Positions 42,843 through 52,687 are shown, counted from the stretch's first letter. The stretch is 64,000 nucleotides of DNA from Leucobacter triazinivorans (GCF_004208635.1 NZ_CP035806.1:3414816-3478815); one strand, 5' to 3'. Notes: generated by a model from the letters alone, not told the origin. Numbers and translations are program-made.

Positions 42843-44711
42843 ATGAAGCCTTTCGACCCGCGGCTCCTGCGCCACGCGCGCGCCGCCCGCGGCGTGCTGC
42901 TCGCGGGCGCCCTCCTGGGAGTGCTGCGCACACTCGCCATCCTCGTCTGGAGCTGGTGTCTCGCGCAGGCGCTCACGACCGTGATGCTCCCGGTGCTCGG
43001 CGGCGCGGGTGGCGCGGCCGGCCGCATCCCCGAGGGGGCGTACGCGCGCGATGCACTGCCGTGGCTCGTCGGGGGCGCGTTCGCGGCCCTCTGCGTGCGC
43101 TCGGCCGCTTCGTGGGGGATGGACGCGGTGGCGGCGCGCGGAGCGGTTCGAGTGAAGGCCCAGCTGCGGGCCGCGGCGCTCGACGCCCTCGACGCCCGCT
43201 CGCCGCTGCGGGACGCGGGCGCTGCTCAGGACGCGGGCTCCGCTCCGGCCGCGGGCTCTGCTCCGGCCGCGGGCGCCGCTCCGGCCGCGGGCGCCGATCC
43301 GGCCGCGAGCTCTGCTGCCGGGCTCGCCACGGTGCTCGGCCGCGGGCTCGACGCGCTCGACGGCTATTTCTCCGGCTACCTGCCGCAACTGATCCTCACC
43401 GCCATCGCCACTCCGCTGCTCGTCGCCGCGGTGCTGCTCGCCGACCCCGTGAGCGGCGTCACCGTGCTCATCGTGTTCCCCGTGATCCCGCTGTTCATGA
43501 TCCTGATCGGTCTCGCCACGCAGGCGGTCCAGGATCGGCAGTGGGCTCAGCTGCAGCGTCTCTCGACCGCCTTCCTCGACGTGGTCTCGGGTCTCGCGAC
43601 GCTCAAGATCTTCGGCCGCGAGCAGCGCCAGTCGGCGCGGATCGCTCGGGAGACCGACGAGTACCGCTCCCGCACGATGAAGGTGCTGCGGGTGACCTTC
43701 CTCTCGGGCTTCGTCCTCGACCTGGCGGGCACCTTCTCCATCGCCCTCGTGGCGGTCACGGTGGGCACTCGCCTCGTGAACGGCGAGTTCCCGCTCGGGC
43801 TCGGCCTCTTCGTGCTCCTCCTGCTCCCGGAGGTGTTCATTCCGATCCGCCAGGTGGGCGCGGCCTTCCACGCATCGACCGAGGGGCTCGCGGCCTCGGG
43901 CCGCGTGTTCGCGATCATCGAGGACGGCGCCGACCCTTCCCCGGGCCCTGGTGTCCACGCTGCCCCGGGCCCTGGTGTCCATGCTGCCCCGGGCCCTGGT
44001 GTCCATGCTGCCCCGGGCCGAGATCCCGATTCTCGTCGTGCACTGTCCGCGGGGGCGACCGAAAATGGGATCTCGGGCCAGATGCGGGCGGAGAGCGTCA
44101 TACGTTTCGACGAGGTGAGCGTCTCCCGGGGCGGCAGGCGCGTCGTGGGGCCCGTGACGTTCGACGTGGCCGCGGGTGAGGTCGTGGCGCTCTCGGGGCC
44201 GTCCGGCGCCGGCAAGTCGACGCTGCTCGCGGCGCTGCTCGGCTTCGTGCCCGTCGCGCAGGGCCGCATCTCGCTCGCGGGCGAGGCGGCGTGGTCGGGG
44301 CAGCGCGCGGGCCTGCTCCAGGGTACGATCGCCGAGAACGTCGCGCTCGGATCCGGCCGGCCCGATCCCGAGCTCGTGCGCCGCGCGCTCATCGCCGCGG
44401 GCCTGCCGGACGCCGATCCCGACCGCACGCTGGGAGCCTCCGGATCGGGCCTCTCGGGCGGTCAGGCGCAGCGGGTGTCGATCGCCCGAGCGCTCTACCG
44501 CGCGTGGACGCGGGACGCTTGCGCCCTGCTGCTCGACGAGCCGAGCTCGGCACTCGACGCCGCGGCCGAGGCGATCCTCTGCCGCGCCCTGCGGTCCGAA
44601 GCCGACGCTGGTCGCGCCGTGCTCGTGGTGAGCCATCGGAGGGCGCTGCTCGCCGCCGCCGACCGTGTGGTGCGGATCGAGGCCCCGGCACGGGTGGAGG
44701 CAGGTGCATGA
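42843..44711 (+). CDS. cydD: Thiol reductant ABC exporter subunit CydD
   Basis: A 622-residue ABC half-exporter. A six-helix membrane domain covers about residues 1-330, and the ATPase has Walker A GPSGAGKST near 452, signature LSGGQAQR and Walker B LLLDEPSSALD. With CydC it exports cysteine or glutathione for cytochrome bd assembly. Two in-frame repeat regions interrupt it: AGSAPA-type 18-base units at residues about 125-159 and GPGVHAAP 24-base units at about 367-391, the latter followed by an inverted repeat. Both lie at domain borders where length can vary. The core motifs are intact. Confidence 0.93.
   Translation: MKPFDPRLLRHARAARGVLLAGALLGVLRTLAILVWSWCLAQALTTVMLPVLGGAGGAAGRIPEGAYARDALPWLVGGAFAALCVRSAASWGMDAVAARGAVRVKAQLRAAALDALDARSPLRDAGAAQDAGSAPAAGSAPAAGAAPAAGADPAASSAAGLATVLGRGLDALDGYFSGYLPQLILTAIATPLLVAAVLLADPVSGVTVLIVFPVIPLFMILIGLATQAVQDRQWAQLQRLSTAFLDVVSGLATLKIFGREQRQSARIARETDEYRSRTMKVLRVTFLSGFVLDLAGTFSIALVAVTVGTRLVNGEFPLGLGLFVLLLLPEVFIPIRQVGAAFHASTEGLAASGRVFAIIEDGADPSPGPGVHAAPGPGVHAAPGPGVHAAPGRDPDSRRALSAGATENGISGQMRAESVIRFDEVSVSRGGRRVVGPVTFDVAAGEVVALSGPSGAGKSTLLAALLGFVPVAQGRISLAGEAAWSGQRAGLLQGTIAENVALGSGRPDPELVRRALIAAGLPDADPDRTLGASGSGLSGGQAQRVSIARALYRAWTRDACALLLDEPSSALDAAAEAILCRALRSEADAGRAVLVVSHRRALLAAADRVVRIEAPARVEAGA
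43215..43319 (+). repeat. 18-bp tandem repeat inside cydD
   Basis: Five 18-base units (43215, 43233, 43251, 43269, 43287) plus a degenerate sixth encode AGAAQD, AGSAPA, AGSAPA, AGAAPA, AGADPA and ASSAAG. They sit in the loop before the GLDALDGYFSGYLPQ helix. The unit length equals the AEAPDP array in smc but the sequence differs. Confidence 0.85.
43943..44079 (+). repeat. 24-bp tandem repeat and palindrome inside cydD
   Basis: Three 24-base units (43943-43966, 43967-43990, 43991-44014) encode GPGVHAAP. GGGCCGAGATCCC (44015-44027) then pairs with GGGATCTCGGGCC (44067-44079), 12 of 13 positions, around a 39-base loop. The whole segment encodes the linker between the membrane domain and the ATPase. 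It resembles an intergenic palindromic element carried in frame. Confidence 0.75.
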
Positions 44712-46429
44712 GCGCCACGAGAACCACTGTCCGTTCGCCGCGTCGCGCGGTGCTCGCGCGTGCGATGCCCGATCGCCGGCGTCGCCTGCCCGGGCTCCTG
44801 CTCGGCGTGCTGTCCGACGTCTGCGTGGTCGGCCTCCTCGGCCTCAGCATGTGGCTGATCGTACGGGCCGCCGAGCAGCCCCCGATCCTGCACCTCACCT
44901 TCGCGATCGTGGGCGTGCGCGCGCTCGCGATCGGCCGCGCCGCATTCCGGTATGCGGAGCGGCTGTTCAGCCACGATGCCGCACTCGCGCAGCTCGCCTC
45001 GCTGCGGGCGCAGACGTTCGATGCGCTGGTGCCCCGCGTGCCGGGGGCGATCGAGTCGCACCGGCGCGGAGAGGTGCTCGCGGCGTTCGTCGACGATGTG
45101 GACCAGCTGCAGGACGAGCCGCTGCGCGTGCGTCAACCCCTGATCGTGAGCGCGGTCGTCGTCGCACTCAGCGTCGTCCTGGTGTCGCTCATCTCGCCGC
45201 TGGGGGGCGCGGTGCTCCTGGCCATGCTGCTGCTCTCCGGGGGCGTGTCCGTGCTGCTCGCAGGGCGCATGGCCGGTGCGTACGACCGGGATCTCAGCGA
45301 GGCCCGCGCGGCCCTCGTCGATGCGCTGCTCGAGCGCTTCGCCGCGGCAGAGGTGCTCGCCGCATACGGCGCGCTGCCGCAGCAGCGGCGCCGGATCGAC
45401 GCCGCGGAGCAGCGTCTCTCGGCGGTGCAGGTGCGGCGGTCGCGCTCGACCGGGCTGACCGGGGCGCTGCTCGCGCTGGGGGCCGGCCTCGCCTCGCTGC
45501 TGGTCTTCGCCCTGCTGCTGCCGCAGCTGGACACCGCGGGCCTGTCCGCTCCGCTCTTCGCGGCGGTCGTGGTCGTGCCGGCCGCCGTGTTCGAGGTGTT
45601 CGCCCAGGTGCCCGCCGCCATCGCCGCCCGACGGGCTGTCGCGGCGAGCGCCGATCGCGTGGCGGCGCTCACCGGCGCGGCGCTGCCGAGCGAGCTGGTG
45701 GTCGATCCGGTGGTCGATCCTGTGGCGTCCGACGCCGATGCATCCCAACGGTTCGACGATTCGCAGGCGCGTCTTGCGCACGCGGACCCGTCGGCGCCGC
45801 TCATCGCGGTGCGGGATCTGGCCGTCCGTCACCCCGGTGCCGCGCGCGACGCGGTGCAGGGCGTCGGTTTCGCACTGCGTGCCGGCGAGACCCTCGTCGT
45901 GACCGGGGAGAGCGGGGCAGGCAAGAGCACCCTCGCACTCGCGCTGGTGCGCTTTCTCGCGTACCGGGGCTCGTACCGGCTGCGCGGCATCGAGGCCGAT
46001 CAGCTGTCGGCGGTCGCGGTGCGCCGCGAGGTCGGACTCTGCGAGCAGACCCCGCACCTCTTCGACGCCGATCTGCGTCAGAACCTCAAGTTCGCGCGCG
46101 AGACCGCGACCGACGACGAGCTGCTCGCGGTGCTCGACCGGGTGGGGCTCGGGGAGTGGGCGCGGGATCGCGGCGGCCTCGACGCGCCGGTCGGCGAGCA
46201 CGGGTCGCTCGTCTCGGGCGGGCAGGCGCAGCGCATCGCGCTCGCGCGCGCGATCCTCGCCGACTTTCCGGTGGTGGTGCTCGACGAGCCCACCGCGGGC
46301 GTGGACCGGGAACTCGCCGATCGGCTGATCGTCGATCTCCTCGGCGCGGTGCCCGCCGACCGGGCGGTGATCCTCATCACGCACACGGATCTGCCGCCGG
46401 GGATCACGGCGACTCGTCTTCGGCTCTGA
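44708..46429 (+). CDS. cydC: Thiol reductant ABC exporter subunit CydC
   Basis: A 573-residue ABC half-exporter with a membrane domain at residues 25-300 and an ATPase with Walker A GESGAGKST near 400, signature VSGGQAQR and Walker B VVLDEPTAGVD. It is the partner of CydD. The ATG overlaps the cydD stop (ATGA). The 3' end overlaps the convergent RHH gene by 26 bases, and no terminator hairpin is visible between them. The linker between domains is short and acidic. Confidence 0.93.
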   Translation: MSATRTTVRSPRRAVLARAMPDRRRRLPGLLLGVLSDVCVVGLLGLSMWLIVRAAEQPPILHLTFAIVGVRALAIGRAAFRYAERLFSHDAALAQLASLRAQTFDALVPRVPGAIESHRRGEVLAAFVDDVDQLQDEPLRVRQPLIVSAVVVALSVVLVSLISPLGGAVLLAMLLLSGGVSVLLAGRMAGAYDRDLSEARAALVDALLERFAAAEVLAAYGALPQQRRRIDAAEQRLSAVQVRRSRSTGLTGALLALGAGLASLLVFALLLPQLDTAGLSAPLFAAVVVVPAAVFEVFAQVPAAIAARRAVAASADRVAALTGAALPSELVVDPVVDPVASDADASQRFDDSQARLAHADPSAPLIAVRDLAVRHPGAARDAVQGVGFALRAGETLVVTGESGAGKSTLALALVRFLAYRGSYRLRGIEADQLSAVAVRREVGLCEQTPHLFDADLRQNLKFARETATDDELLAVLDRVGLGEWARDRGGLDAPVGEHGSLVSGGQAQRIALARAILADFPVVVLDEPTAGVDRELADRLIVDLLGAVPADRAVILITHTDLPPGITATRLRL

Positions 46430-46664
46430 GCGCAGTGTCCGCGGGATCGTGCTTCCGCGGGCGTCCTCGGCGCGGCAGGGGCCCGGCTCCCGGATCGCGC
46501 CCGGCCTCGGCGAGCGCGCGTCGCAGAAGCACCTCGATCTGCGCGTTCACGGAGCGCAGATCGTCGGCGGCCCACTTCGCGACCGCGGCGTGCACGGCGG
46601 GATCGAGCCGCAGCAGCACCTGCTTCCTGCTGCGGCTCGATTCGGCGCGCTCCTTCTGCGACAT
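46404..46664 (-). CDS. Small ribbon-helix-helix-like protein
   Basis: An 86-residue protein. RKQVLLRLDPAVHAAVAKWA forms a likely beta strand and helix, and DDLRSVNAQIEVLLRRALAEAG the second helix, as in Arc/MetJ-type DNA-binding domains that pair with membrane or toxin partners. The tail is Pro/Arg rich (PRRGRPRKHDP). It starts 1 base after the SPFH gene's stop and is probably co-transcribed. No toxin gene is adjacent. A role as an autoregulator of the SPFH gene is possible but unproven. Confidence 0.7.
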   Translation of the reverse strand: MSQKERAESSRSRKQVLLRLDPAVHAAVAKWAADDLRSVNAQIEVLLRRALAEAGRDPGAGPLPRRGRPRKHDPADTALRAEDESP

Positions 46665-46665
46665 C

Positions 46666-47643
46666 TCAGCTGTACAGCGAGCCCGCGTTGATCACCGGCG
46701 TGGCCCGCTGATCGCTCGTGAGCACGAGCAGCAGGTTCGAGACCATCTGCGCGCGCCGCTCGTCGTCGAGAGACACGATGCCCTCGTCGTCGAGGCGGGT
46801 GAGCGCCTGATCCACCATCGTCACCGCGCCCTCGACGATCTTCTCGCGCGCCGCGATGATCGCGCTCGCCTGCTGACGCTGCAGCATGGCCTGGGCGATC
46901 TCCGGGGCATACGCCAGCGACGAGATGCGCACCTCGAGCACCTCGAGGCCCGCGATGGCGACGCGTGCGGCGACCTCGTCGGCCAGCTCGGCCGAGACGA
47001 GATCCGTGCTGCCCCGCAGCGACTGCTCGCCCGGTCCGGGCTCGTCGTAGGGGTGGGTGGTCGCGACGTGGCGCAGCGCGGCTTCCGCCTGCGTCTCGAT
47101 GAACTCGTCGTAGGCCTCGACGGCGAAGACGGCCTTCGCCGTGTCGGCGACCTGCCAGACCACGATCGCGGCGATGTGGATGGGGTTGCCGTCGGAATCG
47201 TTGACCTTCAGCTCGTTGGTCTCGAAGTTGTGCACGCGAACGGAGACCTTGCGGCCGGTGGTGAACGGGGCGACGAAGCTGATGCCGCTGTTGCGCACGG
47301 TGCCGACGTAGCGGCCGAAGAACTGACGCACCGAGGTCTGACCCGGGGCGACGATCGTGAACATCGTGAAGACGGGAACCGCGGCGATGACGCACACGAT
47401 GCCGAGGGTCAGGAGCAGCCCGCCGGACGACGCGCCCGAGTCGAGCAGCACGCCGCCCCTGATGGCGAGGATCGCGCCGCCGGGGATCGCGAGAACGCCG
47501 AGCAGGAATGCGGTGATGCCCGCCGCGCTGCCGCGGTGCCAGGCCGGTCGCTCGGAGATGCCGACGCGGATGCCGTCGTGCCCGACAGGCTCGGCGGAAA
47601 CGGGCTCGCGAGCCGGATCGATCGGATCGTGGGTGCTGGGCAT
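46666..47643 (-). CDS. SPFH/Band 7 domain membrane protein
   Basis: A 325-residue protein with a cytoplasmic N-terminus, two membrane segments (about residues 42-66 and 76-97), then an SPFH/Band 7 domain (VAPGQTSVRQFFGRYVGTVR, PIHIAAIVVWQVADTAKA, VLEVRISSLAYAPEIAQAML). A helical tail follows. It resembles prokaryotic stomatin/YdjL-type scaffolds that organise membrane microdomains or proteases. Its partner here is the adjacent RHH-like protein. Confidence 0.85.
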   Translation of the reverse strand: MPSTHDPIDPAREPVSAEPVGHDGIRVGISERPAWHRGSAAGITAFLLGVLAIPGGAILAIRGGVLLDSGASSGGLLLTLGIVCVIAAVPVFTMFTIVAPGQTSVRQFFGRYVGTVRNSGISFVAPFTTGRKVSVRVHNFETNELKVNDSDGNPIHIAAIVVWQVADTAKAVFAVEAYDEFIETQAEAALRHVATTHPYDEPGPGEQSLRGSTDLVSAELADEVAARVAIAGLEVLEVRISSLAYAPEIAQAMLQRQQASAIIAAREKIVEGAVTMVDQALTRLDDEGIVSLDDERRAQMVSNLLLVLTSDQRATPVINAGSLYS

Positions 47644-47671
47644 GGGGACCTCTCTCGGCTGGGAACGAAAC

Positions 47672-47692
47672 GTGATACTAAAAAGATATCAC
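47672..47692. promoter_or_regulatory. Palindromic promoter site of the SPFH-RHH pair
   Basis: GTGATA-CTAAAAAGA-TATCAC is a perfect 6-base inverted repeat with a 9-base centre. On the minus strand it holds TAGTAT (plus 47675-47680), a possible -10 for the SPFH gene 30 bases away. An autoregulatory site for the RHH protein is a reasonable guess. Confidence 0.4.
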
Positions 47693-48480
47693 TTTTCGAT
47701 CGCCTGCCAGGTGCGGTCCAGCGCGTCGCGGAACCGGCGCAGCCGGGGTGCGTCGGGGGCGGGAAGAGGCTCGTCGTCGACGTGCGTCACGACGCGGATG
47801 CCGTGCAGCGCGTTGACCGCCCACACCTCGCAGCGCAGGAGTGCCTCCGGGCGGATCCGGGCATCGACGAGCGGGGCTTCGGCCCGCAGCAGACGCTCCG
47901 TGACCGAGTCGACCCGCTCCGACCCGAGCGTGCCGGCGGGAACCGCGCAGCCCGTCGCCCCACCGCGACCGGGCCACCAGACGAGGCTCGTGGTCGCTCC
48001 CTCGAGCACCTGCCCCGACGCGTCGAGCAGCAGGGCCTCCGCTCCGAGTTCGCGGTTCACCGCGCTCAGCCGGGCGATGGCCGGGCCCTTGCGATGGGGG
48101 AGCGGCAGTCGCACCTCTGCAGCGCTGCGCACCGTGATCGTCTCCCGCAGCTCGGGCAGCGGGCGCAGCGCGAGGGCGAGCTCGTGCGGGCCGCCCCCGT
48201 TCTCCGCGTCGCGCAGCTCGAGCCGCGGAAAACCCACCCCGTAGGCCGCGATCCGCGTGCGGGCTTCGGCGAGGAACGCCTCGACGCGGTCGATGATCGG
48301 CTGCGCGTCGGGCGCCGGACCGCCCGTGCGCGTCGCGGAGCAGCCGTGAGCGTCGAGCACGGCCTCGGTGAAGCGCCGCAGGTGCAGCTCCAGGCCTCGC
48401 GCCTCGGGCGCGTCCGTCCGCGGATTGCGCCGCACGCGGAACGAGTCGGCGGCCAGCAGCCGGGGTGATCCTGCACTCAC
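47689..48480 (-). CDS. pabC: Class IV aminotransferase, aminodeoxychorismate-lyase-like
   Basis: A 263-residue PLP enzyme of fold type IV with a central LPHRKGPAIARL segment holding the likely PLP lysine, and GQVLEGATTSLVWW, the typical PLP-cofactor-binding glutamate strand. The C-terminal RCEVWAVNALHGIRVV completes the fold. PabC converts 4-amino-4-deoxychorismate to p-aminobenzoate and pyruvate for folate. Its divergent neighbour is a PabB-like synthase, which supports that role; a D-amino-acid aminotransferase cannot be excluded. The start is GTG at 48480. Confidence 0.78.
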   Translation of the reverse strand: MSAGSPRLLAADSFRVRRNPRTDAPEARGLELHLRRFTEAVLDAHGCSATRTGGPAPDAQPIIDRVEAFLAEARTRIAAYGVGFPRLELRDAENGGGPHELALALRPLPELRETITVRSAAEVRLPLPHRKGPAIARLSAVNRELGAEALLLDASGQVLEGATTSLVWWPGRGGATGCAVPAGTLGSERVDSVTERLLRAEAPLVDARIRPEALLRCEVWAVNALHGIRVVTHVDDEPLPAPDAPRLRRFRDALDRTWQAIEK

Positions 48481-48579
48481 GTGCACACCATATCGCGGCG
48501 GGCGGGCTCCGGCATCAGAGCAGCGGTCGCCCGGGCGCGGGCTCGGATCCGATCGTCGGCAGCCGACGTTCCGCAACAG

Positions 48580-48585
48580 TACAGT
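48580..48585 (+). promoter_or_regulatory. -10 box for a leaderless pabB
   Basis: TACAGT is followed by 6 bases and the GTG at 48592, with no ribosome site, the pattern of a leaderless transcript. Confidence 0.5.
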
Positions 48586-48591
48586 GGTCGC

Positions 48592-50019
48592 GTGGACGAG
48601 AGAGGTGAGTGGGCCGGCGACGCGCCGTCTGCCGCGCGTGCGCTCGAGGCGAGCGGGCTGCCCTGGTGCTGGCTCGACGGCGAAGCGGGCGCCCCCGGCG
48701 AGCCGCGCGTGAGCTATCTGGGCATCGCAAGCGAGGTGCGGGTCGCGGAGCGCGGGCGCGAGCGCGAGTTCCTCGCGGGGCTGCGGGCGGCGGGGGCTGC
48801 GCTGCGCGATCCCGAGCACCCGCGCATCCGTTTCCGAGGCGGGTGGGTGCTCGCGCTCGGCTACGAGTTCGGCGTGGGGCTGCTCGGCCTCGAACCGGCG
48901 CCCGATACCGCTCCGCCCGGTTTCGCGCTGCGCCTCGACGCGGTGCTCGCCATCGATCACGGCGCCGGGGGGCCGGGCGTGCTGGGCGGCGATGCGCCCG
49001 CGGTGCAGCGGCTCTCGCGGATCCTCGGGCCGGTACCGGCGCCGGCGCCGGCCCGTCGAGCAGCACCCGCGACGGACGGCCCGACACCCGCCTCCGTGTC
49101 TGAGCAGTCCCGTCAGCACCCGAGGCTCGGGGAGGGCGACGGGTGGCGGCGATCGGATCGCGAGTACGCCGCAGAGATCGAGGCCTGCCGCGCGGCGATC
49201 CGCGACGGCGAGGCGTACGTGCTGTGCCTCACGGACACCGCCGAGCTGCAGCACGGCGCCGACGCGCTCGCGGTCTACCAGCGGCTGCGCGCCGGGGGGA
49301 TCGCCGCGCGGGGCGGCGTCATCGCGATCGCCGATCGCGCCCTCGTCAGCGCCAGCCCGGAGCGCTTCCTCTCCGTGCACGGCTCGCGGGTGGCCACGCA
49401 CCCCATCAAGGGCACCCGACCGCGCGGCGACGCACCGGCCGAGGACGCCGCGTTCGCCGCGCAGCTCGCGAACGATCCGAAGGAGCGCGCCGAGAACCTC
49501 ATGATCGTCGACCTCATGCGCAACGACCTCAGCCGCATCTGCGCGCCGGGATCGGTGGCCGTGGAGGGGTTCCTCCGCGTCGAGAGCCACCCGCACGTGC
49601 ACCAGCTCGTCAGCACGGTCTCCGGTGCGCTGACCGACTCGGCCGACGCATTCGACGCGATCGCGGCCTGCTTCCCCGGCGGGTCGATGACGGGTGCGCC
49701 GAAACGACGCGCGGTCGAGATCCTCGCGTCGCTCGAAGCGGGTCCCCGCGGGCTCTACTCGGGGTGCTTCGGCTGGATCGATCGCGGGGGCGACGCCGAG
49801 CTCGCGATGACGATCCGCAGCGTCGAGCTGCGCGGAGGCGGCGGGACCGCAGGCGGCCCGCGGGGCGGGCGGGCGCGCGTGGGGGCCGGGGGCGGCATCA
49901 CGGCCGACTCGCACGCCGCGAGCGAGGTGGCCGAGAAGCACTTGAAGGCCGCGCCCCTCATCGCCGCGCTCCAGGAGCCCTCGGCGGCGGGGCGGGGGCG
50001 GCGATCCGGGGACGCGTGA
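48592..50019 (+). CDS. pabB: Aminodeoxychorismate synthase component I (PabB-like)
   Basis: A 475-residue chorismate-binding enzyme. The N-terminal half is diverged. The C-terminal catalytic half has EAYVLCLTDTAEL, SPERFLSVHG, THPIKGTRPRG (near residue 265), LMIVDLMRNDLSRI and the FPGGSMTGAPKRRA motif (near 362). It aminates chorismate using ammonia from a separate PabA, which is not in this window. The neighbouring divergent PabC-like gene fits p-aminobenzoate synthesis over tryptophan synthesis. The gene starts at GTG 48592 because of the -10 box; longer frames run through the pabC promoter. The C-terminal tail is Gly/Arg rich. Confidence 0.88.
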   Translation: MDERGEWAGDAPSAARALEASGLPWCWLDGEAGAPGEPRVSYLGIASEVRVAERGREREFLAGLRAAGAALRDPEHPRIRFRGGWVLALGYEFGVGLLGLEPAPDTAPPGFALRLDAVLAIDHGAGGPGVLGGDAPAVQRLSRILGPVPAPAPARRAAPATDGPTPASVSEQSRQHPRLGEGDGWRRSDREYAAEIEACRAAIRDGEAYVLCLTDTAELQHGADALAVYQRLRAGGIAARGGVIAIADRALVSASPERFLSVHGSRVATHPIKGTRPRGDAPAEDAAFAAQLANDPKERAENLMIVDLMRNDLSRICAPGSVAVEGFLRVESHPHVHQLVSTVSGALTDSADAFDAIAACFPGGSMTGAPKRRAVEILASLEAGPRGLYSGCFGWIDRGGDAELAMTIRSVELRGGGGTAGGPRGGRARVGAGGGITADSHAASEVAEKHLKAAPLIAALQEPSAAGRGRRSGDA

Positions 50020-50082
50020 CGCGGTATCCTGGATCGGTGTGCGCCCGCGCAGCGGGCGATCCCGAACGAGATCGAGGTGTGT

Positions 50083-52632
50083 GTGAGCGAGCGGCAGGCG
50101 AGCAGCGGATCGAGCGCTGGCGAGCGGCAGACGCGTGAGGCCGGGGGCTACGACTTCGCGGCCATTCAGGAGCGGTGGCTGCCCGTCTGGGAGCGGCTGC
50201 GGCCGTTCGAGGCGGGTGACGGAGACGGCACCCGGCCGCGCAAGTACGTGCTCGACATGTTCCCGTATCCCTCCGGCGATCTGCACATGGGGCACGCCGA
50301 GGCGTTCTGCTTCGGTGACGTGCTCGCCCGGTACTGGCGCGGCCGCGGCTACGACGTGCTGCACCCGATCGGCTGGGACTCCTTCGGGCTGCCGGCCGAG
50401 AACGCGGCGATCAAGCGCGGCGTCGATCCGCGGGAGTGGACCTACGCCAACATCGCACAGCAGAAGGCGAGCTTCCGCCTGTACGCGCCGTCCTTCGACT
50501 GGAGCCGCGTGCTCCACACGAGCGATCCCGAGTACTACCGCTGGAACCAGTGGCTCTTCCTGAAGATGTACGAGAAGGGCCTCGCCTACCGCAAGGCCAG
50601 CTGGGTCAACTGGGATCCGGTGGATCAGACGGTCCTCGCGAACGAGCAGGTGCTGCCCGACGGCACCTCGGAGCGCTCGGGCGCGATGGTCGTGAAGAAG
50701 AAGCTCACGCAGTGGTACTTCCGTATCACCGACTATGCGGATCGCCTGCTCGACGACCTCGACCGGCTCGAGGGGCAGTGGCCGGCGAAGGTGCTGAACA
50801 TGCAGCGCAACTGGATCGGGCGCTCGCGCGGTGCCGAGGTGGAGTTCGAGATCGAGGGCCGCGAGGAGAAGGTGCCGGTCTTCACGACCCGGCCCGACAC
50901 CCTGCACGGCGCCACCTTCATGGTGGTGGCCCCCGACTCGGATCTGGCCGCCGAACTGGCGGCCGGGGCCTCCGCCGACGTGCGCATGCAGTTTCAGGCA
51001 TACCTCGAGCAGACGCAGAAGCAGACCGAGATCGAGCGGCAGAACGCCGATCGCGAGAAGACCGGCGTGTTCCTCGACCACTTCGCCGTGAACCCGGTGA
51101 ACGGCGAGCGCATTCCCGTCTGGGCATCCGACTACGTGCTGGCCGACTACGGTCACGGCGCGATCATGGCGGTGCCCGCGCACGACCAGCGCGACCTCGA
51201 CTTCGCGCGCCGTTTCGAACTGCCTGTGCGCGTGGTCGTCGATGTGCGCGATGCCGACGGCGAGCGGCTGCCCGATCCCGCCGAGAGCGGCGTCGCGACG
51301 GCGGGCGACGGCGTGCTGATCAACTCGGGCGAGCTCGACGGGCTCGACAAGGCCGCCGCGATCGCCAAGGCGATCGAGGTGCTCGAGGCCCGGGGAACGG
51401 GCCGTGCCGCCACCACCTACCGCCTGCGCGACTGGCTGATCTCGCGCCAGCGCTACTGGGGCACCCCGATCCCGATCCTGCACGGGGCCGACGGCTCGAT
51501 GATCCCGGTGGCGCAGTCTGCACTGCCGGTTGAGCTGCCGGCCTCCGAGGGCCTCGACCTCAAGCCCAAGGGGTCGTCGCCGCTCGGCGCCGCCACCGAG
51601 TGGGCCACCGTGGTCGACCCCGAGAGCGGGGAGACCTGGACGCGGGATCCCGACACCATGGACACCTTCGTCGACAGCTCCTGGTACTACCTGCGCTTCC
51701 TCTCGGCGACGGACGACACGCAGGCCTTCGACCCCGAGCTCGCGCGCAGGTGGGGGCCCGTCGACCAGTACGCCGGCGGCGTCGAGCACGCCATCCTGCA
51801 CCTGCTCTACTCGCGCTTCGTCACGAAGGTGCTGCACGATCTCGGGTATCTCGACTTCGAGGAGCCGTTCACGGCGCTCCTCAATCAGGGCATGGTGCTG
51901 CAGGACGGCGCGAAGATGTCGAAGTCGAAGGGCAATCTCGTCGAGTTCGCGTCCGAGCTGCAGGAGCACGGCGCCGACGCCCTGCGCGTCACCCTCGCGT
52001 TCGCCGGCCCGCCGGAGGACGACATCGACTGGGCCGATGTGTCGGTGCAGGGCTCGGCCAAGTTCCTGGCCCGCGCCTGGCGCGTGGCCGACGACGTGGA
52101 GCACGCAGGAGCCCCGGTCGGTTCGGGCTTCGCGGACGGCGACCGCGAGCTGCGGGCGCACACCCACCACCTGCTCGCCGATGCGCCGGGGCTCGTCGAG
52201 GCCTACAAGTTCAACGTCGTCGTGGCGCGGCTCATGGACCAGGTGAACGTCACGCGCAAGGCCATCGACTCGGGATGCGGCGCCGCAGATCCGGCGGTGC
52301 GCGAATCGGCCGAGGCGATCGCCGTGATCCTGTCGCTCTTCGCGCCCTACGCGGCCGAGGACATGTGGGCGAAGCTCGGGCACGAGCCCACCGTGGCGCT
52401 TGCCGAGTGGCCGGCAGCGGATCCCGCGCTGCTCGTGGAGGAAGAGATCACCCTCGTCGTGCAGGTCGACGGCAAGGTGCGCGACCGGCTCGCCCTGCCC
52501 GCGTCGGTCACCGCGGAGGAGGCCGAGGCTGCGGCGCGTGCCTCCGAGGCGGTGCAGCGCTCGGTCGGCGAGCGCGAGATCGTCAACGTGGTGGTGCGCG
52601 TGCCGAAGATCGTGAGCATCGTCACCCGCTGA
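50083..52632 (+). CDS. leuS: Leucyl-tRNA synthetase
   Basis: An 849-residue class I synthetase with the signature [13 protein letters not shown] near residue 67, an editing (CP1) domain in the middle ([20 protein letters not shown] near 270), and [13 protein letters not shown] near 610. A C-terminal tRNA-binding part ends in [15 protein letters not shown]. It charges tRNA-Leu. The start is taken as GTG 50083 with GAGG 5 bases upstream; GTG 50077 in the same frame is the alternative. A strong terminator follows. Confidence 0.96.
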   Translation: MSERQASSGSSAGERQTREAGGYDFAAIQERWLPVWERLRPFEAGDGDGTRPRKYVLDMFPYPSGDLHMGHAEAFCFGDVLARYWRGRGYDVLHPIGWDSFGLPAENAAIKRGVDPREWTYANIAQQKASFRLYAPSFDWSRVLHTSDPEYYRWNQWLFLKMYEKGLAYRKASWVNWDPVDQTVLANEQVLPDGTSERSGAMVVKKKLTQWYFRITDYADRLLDDLDRLEGQWPAKVLNMQRNWIGRSRGAEVEFEIEGREEKVPVFTTRPDTLHGATFMVVAPDSDLAAELAAGASADVRMQFQAYLEQTQKQTEIERQNADREKTGVFLDHFAVNPVNGERIPVWASDYVLADYGHGAIMAVPAHDQRDLDFARRFELPVRVVVDVRDADGERLPDPAESGVATAGDGVLINSGELDGLDKAAAIAKAIEVLEARGTGRAATTYRLRDWLISRQRYWGTPIPILHGADGSMIPVAQSALPVELPASEGLDLKPKGSSPLGAATEWATVVDPESGETWTRDPDTMDTFVDSSWYYLRFLSATDDTQAFDPELARRWGPVDQYAGGVEHAILHLLYSRFVTKVLHDLGYLDFEEPFTALLNQGMVLQDGAKMSKSKGNLVEFASELQEHGADALRVTLAFAGPPEDDIDWADVSVQGSAKFLARAWRVADDVEHAGAPVGSGFADGDRELRAHTHHLLADAPGLVEAYKFNVVVARLMDQVNVTRKAIDSGCGAADPAVRESAEAIAVILSLFAPYAAEDMWAKLGHEPTVALAEWPAADPALLVEEEITLVVQVDGKVRDRLALPASVTAEEAEAAARASEAVQRSVGEREIVNVVVRVPKIVSIVTR

Positions 52633-52648
52633 TGGGACGACCCGTGCG

Positions 52649-52687
52649 GCGAAGCCCGCGTGCCCCCGGCGGGCGCGCGGGCTTCGC
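52649..52687 (+). terminator. Terminator after leuS
   Basis: GCGAAGCCCGCG (52649-52660) pairs perfectly with CGCGGGCTTCGC (52676-52687), leaving a 15-base GC-rich loop. It lies 17 bases after the leuS stop and before comEA. Confidence 0.8.

Noticed and set aside
50038..50138. A possible leaderless leader peptide before leuS (TATCCT, 6 bases, GTG)
   Set aside because: The 33-codon frame contains no leucine, so attenuation by leucine supply is unlikely, and it overlaps leuS without other support.
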